Of a stretch of 11,795 nt of DNA, positions 1-7,123 are shown piece after piece. The DNA lies in assembly GCA_938044045.1 (NCBI GenBank), contig CALIQN010000015.1, positions 1-11,795 of the forward strand. The letters run 5' to 3'. The stretch comes from an uncultured Peptococcaceae bacterium (GTDB lineage Bacteria > Bacillota > Peptococcia > Peptococcales > Peptococcaceae). Numbering within the stretch: the first letter of the stretch is position 1; each line of letters opens with the position of its first letter. Under the pieces are notes generated by a model. The model worked only from the letters and a program-made list of their open reading frames with translations. It was not told the DNA's origin and ran no database searches. The position numbers were made by a program, and so were the translations under genes.

Positions 1-20
1 CTCAAGCTATTTTCTACCAT
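1..20 (-). CDS. Possible 5' end of a further minus-strand gene, running off the window
   Basis: An ATG at 20-18 on the minus strand is preceded by AGGAGGAGGC, a purine-rich stretch matching the Shine-Dalgarno consensus, with a 4-nt spacer from AGGAGG. Only six full codons are visible (M-V-E-N-S-L), so no product can be named. It lies about 114 nt beyond the terminator that follows rlmN, so it would need its own promoter; I see no convincing -35/-10 pair in the AT-rich gap. In many Firmicutes rlmN is followed by the PP2C phosphatase and PASTA kinase genes, but nothing visible supports either here. A plus-strand gene ending in this region (for example at the TAA at 76-78) cannot be excluded. 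The call rests only on the ribosome-binding site. Confidence 0.35.
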
Positions 21-133
21 GCCTCCTCCTAAGCCTAAGAACCATAATATCATAAGTAGTATTATTTTATATCATTAAAATTTTTTTAAAGAGCTTTCAA
101 AATCAACAATATCAGATTTATACATTTACATAA

Positions 134-167
134 AAATGCCAGAAAGTTTTAAAACTTTCCGGCATTT
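134..167 (-). terminator. Intrinsic terminator after rlmN
   Basis: The inverted repeat is centred between 150 and 151, with arms of about 17 nt (AAATGCC-GAAAG-TTTT and its complement). On the minus strand the hairpin is followed by TTTATG, so with the stem end the RNA carries a run of five U. It begins 14 nt after the rlmN stop codon. The one non-Watson-Crick position (141/160) is a G-U wobble in the minus-strand RNA but an A-C mismatch on the plus strand, which favours the rlmN direction. The plus-strand side is also T-rich (168-180), so it might act in both directions. In practice the T-rich loop will leave the innermost A-T pairs open. Confidence 0.85.
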
Positions 168-181
168 CATTTCTTTTTTAT

Positions 182-1249
182 TCAATTTTCATGGTTACTT
201 ATACCTTTATAGGCACTCTTTAACTGTCCACAAGCACCCTCTATATCGCCACCTTTTTCTTGACGAATACTCACCTTGAGCCCATTAGATTCAAGGAGAT
301 GTAAAAACTGATAGATCTCTTTCTTTGTTGGTTTTTGAAAGCGCTCATCTACTGCATTGATGGGAATAAGATTGATATGACAATCCAAATTTTGTAAATA
401 TCTTGATAAAGCCATTGCTTTTTCTTTAGAAACATTCACCTGGCTTGCAAGGGCATATTCAAAGCTCAAACGTTTCTTTGTCTTTTCTTGATAATACTGA
501 CAAGCTTGAATCAAGACTTCCAACGGGTAGGTTTGATTAATCGGCATTAAGGCAGACCTCGAAGGATTATCAACCTCATGTAGGGAAATCGCTAACCCCA
601 CCTCTAACTCCAAATCAGCAAAGGCTCTTATCTTAGGTGCAAGACCACAAGTCGATACGGTCATCCGTCTTTGGCTAATACCGGCCCCTAATTCATCATT
701 TAAGCGATGAATACTTTTGATGAGATTATCATAGTTATGGAAAGGTTCACCCATGCCCATAAAAACAATATTGCCCACACGATCATTACTTTTGGATAAT
801 TTTCGATTGACCCAATAGACCTGTGCTAAAATCTCGCCCAAAGTGAGCTGTCTGGTGAGTCCTTGTTTTCCTGTTGCACAAAACTCGCATCCCATAGCAC
901 AGCCCACTTGACTGGAAATACAAAGACTATAGCGTTTTTTGGCAAAATCACCATCATAATGCATGAGGACACATTCTATGGTTTCCCCATCCGATAACTG
1001 TAACAAATATTTCTCTGTCTGTCCATCTTTGGAAATCAGCGCTTTTAAACAGCTCATTTGAGGCAAATCATAGCCTGCTTGTCTCAACTTGGTGATTGTC
1101 TCTTTACCTAAATTATGTGCTTCTTCTAAAGTAAAAATATTTTTTTTGTGTATCCATTCAAACAGCTGTTTGGCACGAAAGTCTGCCAAACCTAAGTCTG
1201 ATAAAATCATTTTTAGCTCATCTAAGCTATATTCTCTTAAATCCTTCAC
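182..1249 (-). CDS. rlmN: Dual-specificity RNA methyltransferase RlmN (23S rRNA A2503 / tRNA A37, radical SAM)
   Basis: RlmN is a cytoplasmic [4Fe-4S] radical-SAM enzyme that makes C2-methyladenosine at A2503 of 23S rRNA and A37 of some tRNAs. The 355-residue protein is the usual length. It has the N-terminal helical domain (FRAKQLFEWIHKK near 24-36), the cluster motif CX3CX2C at Cys117/121/124, the SAM-binding GMGEP at 165-169, and the family-specific methyl-carrying cysteine in ACGQL (Cys340); all catalytic residues are present. The start is GTG at 1249-1247, giving the expected N terminus (MKDLREYSLDELK); the next in-frame ATG is 13 codons later and would cut the domain. The GTG overlaps the rsmB TGA by 4 nt (GTGA). 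SD support is poor: AAAGG lies only 1 nt away and GAGG 11 nt away. Translation probably depends on ribosomes finishing rsmB. It is the last gene before the terminator. Confidence 0.97.
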   Translation of the reverse strand: MKDLREYSLDELKMILSDLGLADFRAKQLFEWIHKKNIFTLEEAHNLGKETITKLRQAGYDLPQMSCLKALISKDGQTEKYLLQLSDGETIECVLMHYDGDFAKKRYSLCISSQVGCAMGCEFCATGKQGLTRQLTLGEILAQVYWVNRKLSKSNDRVGNIVFMGMGEPFHNYDNLIKSIHRLNDELGAGISQRRMTVSTCGLAPKIRAFADLELEVGLAISLHEVDNPSRSALMPINQTYPLEVLIQACQYYQEKTKKRLSFEYALASQVNVSKEKAMALSRYLQNLDCHINLIPINAVDERFQKPTKKEIYQFLHLLESNGLKVSIRQEKGGDIEGACGQLKSAYKGISNHEN

Positions 1250-2583
1250 GCCTTTACTAACCTCGCTATAAAAAAGCCATCGACACCATCAAGGTGAGGT
1301 AAAAATTGCTTCATCCCATTTTCACCACCAGTAGTATTCTGCCAAAAACTTGGTAGGTTAATATCTAAGGTGAACTCTGGATGTCTCTTTAAAAAGGCTT
1401 CTACTTGCTTTTCATTTTCTTCTTTTGTCATTGTACAAGTGCTATAAAGCAAAACACCCTTAGGTTTTAAAACCTTTGCTGCCTCATCTAAAATCTTTGC
1501 TTGCAACACTTCAAGTTCTTTGACTTGATAACGATGTTTTTTCATTCTTGCATCTGCTCGTCTATTGAGGACACCAAGTCCACTACAAGGAGCGTCCACA
1601 AGTACCTTATCAAAAGATTCTTGCCAAAAATCAGGTAGGTCACTGGCATCCATTTGCTCTAAGGTAATGTTTGTCACGCCGAGTCTTTTGGCATTTTGTT
1701 GAATTAAGCCAAGACGATGTTGATGAAGATCACAAGCTACAATTTTTCCCCCATTTTCCATAAGGGTTGCAATATGAGTTGTCTTACCTCCAGGTGCCGC
1801 ACAAAGGTCTAAGATGACATCCTCTTTTTGAGGATTCAGTGCATGAGCCACTAACATCGAGCTTTCATCTTGTACGATAAACTCACCCTCTACAAAACTT
1901 TTCAACTCACGCAAGTTCACACCCTGACAAAGGAGTAGCCCCTCAGCTGTCTTTTTAGAAGGAATAGTCTTTACACCGGCTTCCGCTAAATCCTCAATCA
2001 ACTTATCTCGACTTGTTTTTAGTGTATTTGTTCTAATCCAAAGACTACTAGGTGCGTTGAAATACTTACAAATCGCTTCTGCCCCTTTTGCCTTGCCTCT
2101 CATCATAAAAATATCGATAATCCATTCTGGAAAGCTATAATAAGTCGCCAAATACTTCGTCTTATTTTTCTTATCTGGCCAAACAATATTCACTTCATTT
2201 CTTGCCAAACTTCTTAAGGTACCGTTGATAAAATTGGCTAATTCTTCCTTACCTAAGCTTTTGATTAGTTCCACTGCCTCATTGACAAGGGCATGCTCCG
2301 GTACTTTATCCATAAAAAGCAATTGATAGGCACTCATTTCTAAAACCAGTTTTGCAGCTTTATCTGTTATTTTTAAAGGACGCTTAACATAAAAAGACAA
2401 CACATAGTCCAAATGTCTAAGATACTTTATCGTACCATAAACTAGCTCTGTCACAAAGCGTTTGTCCAATGCATTTAAAGTGCAAGAAAAAAGAGCTTTA
2501 TCCAATGCGATATTGGCATAAGCTCCTTCCTCTATCACCTCATAAAGCACTTCGTAAGCGACTTCTCTTGAGGTTTTACTCAT
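1246..2583 (-). CDS. rsmB: 16S rRNA (cytosine-967-C5)-methyltransferase RsmB
   Basis: RsmB uses SAM to methylate C5 of C967 in 16S rRNA. From ATG 2583 the protein has 445 residues, normal for the family. It has an N-terminal NusB-like RNA-binding domain (about 1-130, with FVTELVYGTIKYLR near 44-57) and a C-terminal Rossmann methyltransferase domain with the SAM motif LDLCAAPGGKTTH (258-270), DAPCSGLG with Cys333, and YSTCT with catalytic Cys383. Both cysteines of the m5C mechanism are there. The reading frame also has a TTG at 2595, but that lies in the SD itself (GGAGG at 2593-2589, 5 nt from the ATG), so ATG 2583 is chosen. The start overlaps the end of the upstream zinc peptidase gene by 8 nt (ATGAGTAA) and its stop overlaps rlmN by 4 nt, suggesting translational coupling. 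Confidence 0.97.
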   Translation of the reverse strand: MSKTSREVAYEVLYEVIEEGAYANIALDKALFSCTLNALDKRFVTELVYGTIKYLRHLDYVLSFYVKRPLKITDKAAKLVLEMSAYQLLFMDKVPEHALVNEAVELIKSLGKEELANFINGTLRSLARNEVNIVWPDKKNKTKYLATYYSFPEWIIDIFMMRGKAKGAEAICKYFNAPSSLWIRTNTLKTSRDKLIEDLAEAGVKTIPSKKTAEGLLLCQGVNLRELKSFVEGEFIVQDESSMLVAHALNPQKEDVILDLCAAPGGKTTHIATLMENGGKIVACDLHQHRLGLIQQNAKRLGVTNITLEQMDASDLPDFWQESFDKVLVDAPCSGLGVLNRRADARMKKHRYQVKELEVLQAKILDEAAKVLKPKGVLLYSTCTMTKEENEKQVEAFLKRHPEFTLDINLPSFWQNTTGGENGMKQFLPHLDGVDGFFIARLVKA

Positions 2584-3256
2584 TTCTTCCTCCAAATAGT
2601 ATCACTAATCTTAAAAGCTCTAGGATTGCCGTAACTGCTGCTGCAACATAAGTCAGTGCTGCTGCACCCAATACTTTTCTTGCACCAACCATCTCATCTT
2701 GGTTTAAGAAGCCATCGGTCTCAAGCGTTACCAAAGCTCTCCTACTTGCATCAAACTCTACTGGTAAAGTTACTAACTGAAAAAATACAATTAACGAAAA
2801 GAGGATAATCCCCCATTTAATTAAAAGAGGTATACTCATCACCATCCCCAACAAAAGGAGAGGAAAATAAAGCATACTGCCAAAATTGGTGACTGGTATC
2901 ACTGCATTTCTAAGCTTCAATGCCCCATACCCTTGACCATCTTGAATGGCATGACCTATTTCGTGCGCTGCAATACCTAGGGCAGCAATCGTACGTCCAT
3001 GATAGACATCATGAGAAAGACGTACTACCCCACTCCTAGGGTCATAATGGTCACTCATTGTCCCTGCGACTTCTTCAATTCTAATATGTCCTAAATTATT
3101 ATCTGCTAGCATTCTTCTGGCAACATCAGCGCCTGTATAAGTCCCTGATATTGCTATATTGCTATACTTTTTATAGGCGCTAGATACCTTTGCTTGTGCG
3201 TACATACCAAGCAATAACCCCGGTATCATTAAAATCATCGACCAGTGTAAATACAT
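2576..3256 (-). CDS. YugP-type membrane zinc metallopeptidase (Zn_peptidase_2 family)
   Basis: This 226-residue membrane protein resembles the Bacillus YugP / Zn_peptidase_2 family of neutral zinc metallopeptidases, whose physiological substrate is, to my knowledge, not established. The zinc-binding HEXXH is HEIGH at 98-102, and PVEFDASRRA (165-174) is the conserved family segment likely to supply a further ligand or active-site acid. Hydrophobic stretches at about 5-20, 118-140, 147-165 and 196-222 suggest an N-terminal anchor and a C-terminal membrane bundle. The start ATG 3256 is preceded by TAGGAG at 3270-3265, 8 nt away; this SD overlaps the fmt stop codon. The gene lies 11 nt after fmt and overlaps rsmB by 8 nt, so it belongs to the operon. 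This position next to fmt and rsmB recurs in Clostridia and Negativicutes, but why a protease sits with translation genes is unclear. Confidence 0.9.
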   Translation of the reverse strand: MYLHWSMILMIPGLLLGMYAQAKVSSAYKKYSNIAISGTYTGADVARRMLADNNLGHIRIEEVAGTMSDHYDPRSGVVRLSHDVYHGRTIAALGIAAHEIGHAIQDGQGYGALKLRNAVIPVTNFGSMLYFPLLLLGMVMSIPLLIKWGIILFSLIVFFQLVTLPVEFDASRRALVTLETDGFLNQDEMVGARKVLGAAALTYVAAAVTAILELLRLVILFGGRNE

Positions 3257-3267
3257 GATTCTATCTC

Positions 3268-4191
3268 CTATCCTAACTTATCCTTATTTGTCAGCTTAGT
3301 ACCATTCAAAAAGGCAGCAACTGACATGAGTTTTTTTCCTTGAGGTTGCACTTCTTGTAATAAAATGGCACCCTCTCCACAAGCAATCTTTAAACCTTTT
3401 TTACCTACTTCTAAAATGCGTCCTGCTTCGCCCTCACCTGCCACAACTTCAGCTTGATAAAACTTTAGTCTCAAATCACCAAGTAGGGTATAAGCCCCAG
3501 GGGTCGGGGATAACGCATGAATCAAATTTTTGACATCGTGAGCCGGTAAAGCCCAATTTATCTTTTCATCTTCTTTTTCAAAACGTGGGGCATAGGTCAC
3601 AGTACTTTCATCTTGAGGTATGGCGACTAACTTGCCACTTGCCACACCTTCTAGAACTTCTAATAAATGCTTGCCGCTAAGGCTTGCCAAGCGGTCAAAG
3701 AGCGTACCCGTCGTCTCCCCATCCTCTAATGCCAGTTCTTCCATATGATAAACGGCACCTGAGTCCAAGCCCGCTTCCATGCGCATAAAAGATATTCCCG
3801 TCACGCTATCCCCATTACGTACTGCCCATTGAATGGGTGCTGAACCACGATACTTGGGCAATAGTGAGGCATGAATATTAATGGGAGCAATCTTTGCCCA
3901 TGATAGGAATTTTTGAGGCAAGATTTTACCATAAGCTGCCACCACCAAAAAATCAGGTTGAAGTTTTTCTAATAAGGCTTCCATCTCTTCACCCTCAAGC
4001 TTATGAGGTTGATAGAGTGCCAAATTGTTTTCAATAGCATAAGCCTTAACTGCAGAAATACCCAATTTTCTCCCTCTTCCTTGAGGGGTATCAGGCTTAG
4101 TAAAAACTGCTTGCACCTCATGGCCGCCCTCAAGTAAAACAGAAAGTAAATGCGCAGCAAAAGGTGGCGTCCCCATAAAAACAATTTTCAT
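3268..4191 (-). CDS. fmt: Methionyl-tRNA formyltransferase Fmt
   Basis: Fmt transfers the formyl group of 10-formyltetrahydrofolate to Met-tRNA(fMet), preparing the initiator tRNA for translation start. The 307-residue protein matches the usual length. It opens with the formyltransferase fold (MKIVFMGTPPFA, then KPDTPQGRGRK at 32-42), followed by the catalytic set Asn105 and His107 (INIHASLLPKYRG) and Asp143 in GLDSG. The tRNA-binding OB-like C-terminal domain covers roughly 205-307, with the conserved LSPTPGAYT near residues 228-236. The ATG lies 1 nt after the def stop codon, and its SD (AGAGG, about 8 nt upstream) is inside the def coding sequence. The def-fmt pair is functionally logical: Fmt adds the formyl group that Def later removes. 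Nothing is missing or truncated. Confidence 0.97.
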   Translation of the reverse strand: MKIVFMGTPPFAAHLLSVLLEGGHEVQAVFTKPDTPQGRGRKLGISAVKAYAIENNLALYQPHKLEGEEMEALLEKLQPDFLVVAAYGKILPQKFLSWAKIAPINIHASLLPKYRGSAPIQWAVRNGDSVTGISFMRMEAGLDSGAVYHMEELALEDGETTGTLFDRLASLSGKHLLEVLEGVASGKLVAIPQDESTVTYAPRFEKEDEKINWALPAHDVKNLIHALSPTPGAYTLLGDLRLKFYQAEVVAGEGEAGRILEVGKKGLKIACGEGAILLQEVQPQGKKLMSVAAFLNGTKLTNKDKLG

Positions 4192-4192
4192 T

Positions 4193-4654
4193 CTACTCGC
4201 CTCTTCTCAAATTTGTCGCCTTATCAATAAATAAAATCCCATCTAGATGGTCAATTTCATGTTGGAAGGCTCTTGCTAAAAGACCTTCTGCCTGAATTCT
4301 AACTGGCTCCCCTTTTTCATTTAGACCTTCTACAACAATTTTCTTGGCACGAATCACTTCACCATACTCTTCTGGACAGCTCAAACAACCTTCTGCGCCA
4401 TTTTCTGCACCCTTTTTTTCCACAATGATAGGATTAACCAAGGCATAAAGTCCATGCTCATCGTCTATATCGACAACAATAACACGTTTTGAAAAGCCCA
4501 CCTGTGGTGCTGCTAAACCTATCCCCTTTTCCTTGTACATGGTACTTGCCATATTTTGAATTAACTTAACAATTTTAGGGGTCACCTCTAAAACCTCTTT
4601 TGCTTGCTTACGAAGAATCGGGTCCTCTTTTTTTACAATATTATATACTGCCAT
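4193..4654 (-). CDS. def: Peptide deformylase Def
   Basis: Def is a metal-dependent hydrolase (Fe2+ or Zn2+) that removes the N-formyl group from nascent proteins. At 153 residues it has all three family motifs: GIGLAAPQ (44-51), EGCLS with metal ligand Cys90 (88-92), and HEIDH with ligands His132/His136 and catalytic Glu133. The short length, EGCLS and absence of a long insertion point to the compact type-1-like form found beside fmt. The ATG at 4654 has GGAGG 5 nt upstream, in a TAGGAGG sequence whose TAG is the priA stop codon. It lies 9 nt after priA and 1 nt before fmt. The C terminus ends shortly after the HEXXH helix (LFIDKATNLRRGE). Confidence 0.97.
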   Translation of the reverse strand: MAVYNIVKKEDPILRKQAKEVLEVTPKIVKLIQNMASTMYKEKGIGLAAPQVGFSKRVIVVDIDDEHGLYALVNPIIVEKKGAENGAEGCLSCPEEYGEVIRAKKIVVEGLNEKGEPVRIQAEGLLARAFQHEIDHLDGILFIDKATNLRRGE

Positions 4655-4663
4655 TTCAACCTC

Positions 4664-7063
4664 CTATAACAGTGATTCTGGTGCTAAATCTATACTCATA
4701 CGATAATTTTTTCTATGTTTTGAAAAGCGGTAACGATGACGCAATAACCAACCTAGACGGTACAAAGCTTTGCCATCACCTTTGAGAATCATCTGATAAC
4801 GATAACGTCCTCGTACTTTTTCAATAATACAAGGCGCTGGCCCCATCAAAGTAACGACTTCATTAGAATTTACTATGGTCTCTTTCATTAAAGCCAAGGC
4901 ATTCTTAAGGTAAGCCTCATCAGTATCACTCACAAGGATGCGAAGTAAGTTGGTAAAAGGTGGATAGCCCATCAGCTCTCGTTCCTTAATTTCCTCTTGA
5001 TAGAAGCCTTCATAATCGCCTTTCAAAAGGTAGTCAAACATTCCTTGTTCAACTTGATAAGATTGTATCACAACTTCTCCTGACTTATTACCTCGTCCTG
5101 CTCTACCAGCAACTTGTAAAAGCTGAGAAAATGTCTTCTCTCTTGCTTTATAATCCAAGGCACCTAAGCCTATATCCGCATTGATGACACCCACCAAGGT
5201 AACATTTTCTACATCTAAGCCTTTGGCAATCATCTGCGTTCCCAGTAGTATACTATACTCTCCAGTAAAAAAGCTAGAAAGTTTTCTAGAAAAAGCATCT
5301 TTTTCCCTAGTCGTATCATAATCCAAACGGCAAATCTTCGTTTCTGGAAACCATTTTTTTAGATAATGCTCAACTTGTTCTGTACCATAACCTTTATAAT
5401 CTAAGGTTGCTTGCTTACAATTAGGACAAAACTTAGGCAGCGTAAATTGTTCATTACAATAATGACAACTCAAGCTCGCCTTGCCTTGATGATAGGTAAG
5501 ATGACTTGAGCAATGTGGACAAGTCAGTAGCTCACCACAAGACTGACATTGGACAACAGTAGCATAGCCCCTCCGATTTAAAAAAAGTATAATCTGCTCC
5601 TTTTTTAAAAGACGATCCTCTATCTTTTTTAAAAGCAAATCACCAATAAAGTAGCCTTCATGTCGACTTTCTTGACGCATATCATATAAAATTAGTTTGG
5701 TGCTATCCTGCGTTAAAGCTTTCTCCTTTAGAAACAACTCTTTATAGCTACCTTTTTCCCTTGCTTGCCAAGTTGTTTCCACTAGTGGTGTGGCACTACC
5801 AAGCACTAGTGGAATATGCGTCATCTTTGCCAATAATTCTGCAACTTTTAATGTATGATAGCGTGGCTCTGGCTCGGATTGTTTATAGCTTGCTTCATGT
5901 GCCTCATCAATAATAATTATACCCAAATTGTCCATTGGTACGAAAATACTTGAACGCACCCCTAAAAGCACCTCAGTCTTACCCGATTGCAATCTTTGCC
6001 ATTGGTCAAGCCTCTCCCCATCAGACAAACCACTATGCCAAAGTCCAATTTTTTCACCAAAAACAGCTTGAAATCGCCCATAAAGTTGAGGCGTTAAAGC
6101 GATCTCAGGTACAAGGACAAGCGCTTTTTCGCCTCTTTGTAAAATATGTTTTACAAGGGCAATATAAACTTCTGTCTTACCACTTCCAGTCACCCCATTG
6201 AGTAAGAAACCTTGATAGCCCTTATCTAAGCTAGATATCACCTCTTGATAAGCGTTTGCTTGCTCATGATTTAAAGTAATCCCTTGAGCACAACCAAAAT
6301 TTCCCTCTTGCTGGTAAATACGCTCTACTGGAACACTTTCTTCTTTGAGGTAACCCTTAACCACCAAGGCTTTTAATGCCTCACCAACTGTTGTCTCTAA
6401 AAGGTCTTCTATCGTTTTCTTATCCAGACAATCATGGGTTTCAAATAAGTCTAAAATTCGTCTTTGTTTTTTCGCTTGGCTGGATAGCGGTGTGTCATTT
6501 TCTAGCAATCGATAAATCTTTTTTTCCTTAGGTTTCCCTATAGGTAGGAATTGATAGTGTTTTTCCAGCAATTGATTGGCTAAGAATTTTTTTAGTATCT
6601 TTGCTGAGAGATAGCCTTCTACATCTTCTTTACTCAAAGCACCTCTAGATAAGTTTTCATATAAAACCTTGATAGAATCATCTTTAAAATGCTCTGACCA
6701 CGCTGAAGCGTGAGAAAGACTAAAAGTCACAAGCTTTTTCATTTTTTTGAACTTCGGAAACATCAATTCCAAAACATAATAAGGATTGGTAAAATAATAG
6801 CGTGCCACCTTTAAGGCAAAATTAAAATACAAGTCTGAAAGATAAGTTTCTTGATCGATAAAGCCTAAAATCGCTTTAATCTTATACTCTGCTTGAATCG
6901 ACGCTTTTATTTCAATAATATAGCCAATAGCTTCATCTTGACCAAAGGGGACGACGACTCTTTTCCCTAAACTCAGCTCAGAAATCAGACCATCTTCCAC
7001 ATGATAGTAATAACCCATACCACCATCTTTTGCTTCAATTGCTAAAGCAACTTTGACAAACAC
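4664..7063 (-). CDS. priA: Primosomal protein N' / replication restart helicase PriA
   Basis: PriA is a 3'-5' superfamily 2 DNA helicase that recognises stalled forks and reloads the replisome. Numbered from GTG 7063 (799 residues): an N-terminal 3'-DNA-binding domain (about 1-100), a winged-helix region (about 130-250), the helicase core with Walker A GVTGSGKT (290-297) and DEAH (386-389), eight cysteines forming two zinc sites (506, 509, 515, 518, 533, 536, 546, 549), then GTQMIAKGLD (608-617) and the arginine-finger motif QVAGRAGRG (650-658). Start choice: the frame runs open to an ATG at 7105, but that codon sits inside the metK terminator hairpin without an SD. AAAGGAGG at 7080-7073 lies 9 nt before GTG 7063 and 3 nt before ATG 7069; I prefer the GTG, with ATG 7069 as the alternative. 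The downstream def gene follows after 9 nt. Confidence 0.95.
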   Translation of the reverse strand: MFVKVALAIEAKDGGMGYYYHVEDGLISELSLGKRVVVPFGQDEAIGYIIEIKASIQAEYKIKAILGFIDQETYLSDLYFNFALKVARYYFTNPYYVLELMFPKFKKMKKLVTFSLSHASAWSEHFKDDSIKVLYENLSRGALSKEDVEGYLSAKILKKFLANQLLEKHYQFLPIGKPKEKKIYRLLENDTPLSSQAKKQRRILDLFETHDCLDKKTIEDLLETTVGEALKALVVKGYLKEESVPVERIYQQEGNFGCAQGITLNHEQANAYQEVISSLDKGYQGFLLNGVTGSGKTEVYIALVKHILQRGEKALVLVPEIALTPQLYGRFQAVFGEKIGLWHSGLSDGERLDQWQRLQSGKTEVLLGVRSSIFVPMDNLGIIIIDEAHEASYKQSEPEPRYHTLKVAELLAKMTHIPLVLGSATPLVETTWQAREKGSYKELFLKEKALTQDSTKLILYDMRQESRHEGYFIGDLLLKKIEDRLLKKEQIILFLNRRGYATVVQCQSCGELLTCPHCSSHLTYHQGKASLSCHYCNEQFTLPKFCPNCKQATLDYKGYGTEQVEHYLKKWFPETKICRLDYDTTREKDAFSRKLSSFFTGEYSILLGTQMIAKGLDVENVTLVGVINADIGLGALDYKAREKTFSQLLQVAGRAGRGNKSGEVVIQSYQVEQGMFDYLLKGDYEGFYQEEIKERELMGYPPFTNLLRILVSDTDEAYLKNALALMKETIVNSNEVVTLMGPAPCIIEKVRGRYRYQMILKGDGKALYRLGWLLRHRYRFSKHRKNYRMSIDLAPESLL

Positions 7064-7072
7064 TACCATCAC

Positions 7073-7080
7073 CCTCCTTT
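7073..7080 (-). promoter_or_regulatory. Ribosome binding site that decides the priA start
   Basis: AAAGGAGG on the minus strand, followed by GTGATGGTAGTG, gives a near-perfect SD. GTG 7063 is 9 nt downstream of GGAGG and ATG 7069 only 3 nt, so GTG 7063 has the normal spacing. Either rules out the longer 813-residue reading that would begin at 7105. Confidence 0.75.
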
Positions 7081-7088
7081 CATGAAGA

Positions 7089-7123
7089 TAAAAATAGGCA
7101 GACATAATGTCTGCCTATTTTTA
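7089..7123 (-). terminator. Terminator-like hairpin between metK and priA
   Basis: A near-perfect 15-bp inverted repeat (arms 7089-7103 and 7109-7123, core AATAGGCAGAC) encloses a 5-nt loop. On the minus strand it ends in CCTATTTTTATC, giving an interrupted U-tract; the plus strand is equally T-rich after the stem, so the element is nearly symmetric. The upstream arm contains the metK TAA stop codon (7123-7121), and only about 8 nt separate the stem from the priA SD. There is no room for a promoter between hairpin and priA, so either termination is partial or the hairpin serves mRNA processing or stability. Confidence 0.7.

Noticed and set aside
43..100. Promoter in the left-hand gap (TTGAAA with TATAAA, minus strand)
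   Set aside because: The two hexamers are separated by 23 nt, too far for a sigma-A promoter; other pairs are weaker.
2584..2595. RsmB start at TTG 2595
   Set aside because: This TTG overlaps the GGAGG that serves ATG 2583; the extra residues M-E-E-E are the translated SD.
3969..4184. 71-codon minus-strand frame within fmt, and the 60-codon frame at 11326-11508
   Set aside because: Both are out-of-frame readings of a real same-strand coding sequence with unlikely compositions.
5220..5250. KGLD in PriA instead of the KGHD/KGHH seen in proteobacterial PriA
   Set aside because: To my knowledge KGLD is common in Firmicutes PriA, so it is not unusual here.
5935..6201. 88-codon plus-strand open frame inside priA, and similar shorter plus-strand frames at 1089-1271, 2469-2651, 4600-4785, 7348-7539, 7840-8218, 8356-8685 and 9519-9731
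   Set aside because: Each lies antisense to a clearly conserved gene, lacks a credible SD, and gives a low-complexity or Ser/His/Leu-rich product typical of shadow frames.
7064..7105. PriA start at ATG 7105 (813-residue form)
   Set aside because: That ATG lies in the metK/priA hairpin, has no SD, and adds residues (S-A-Y-F-Y-L-H-E-R-R) that are the translation of the stem and SD. GTG 7063 or ATG 7069 follows a strong SD.
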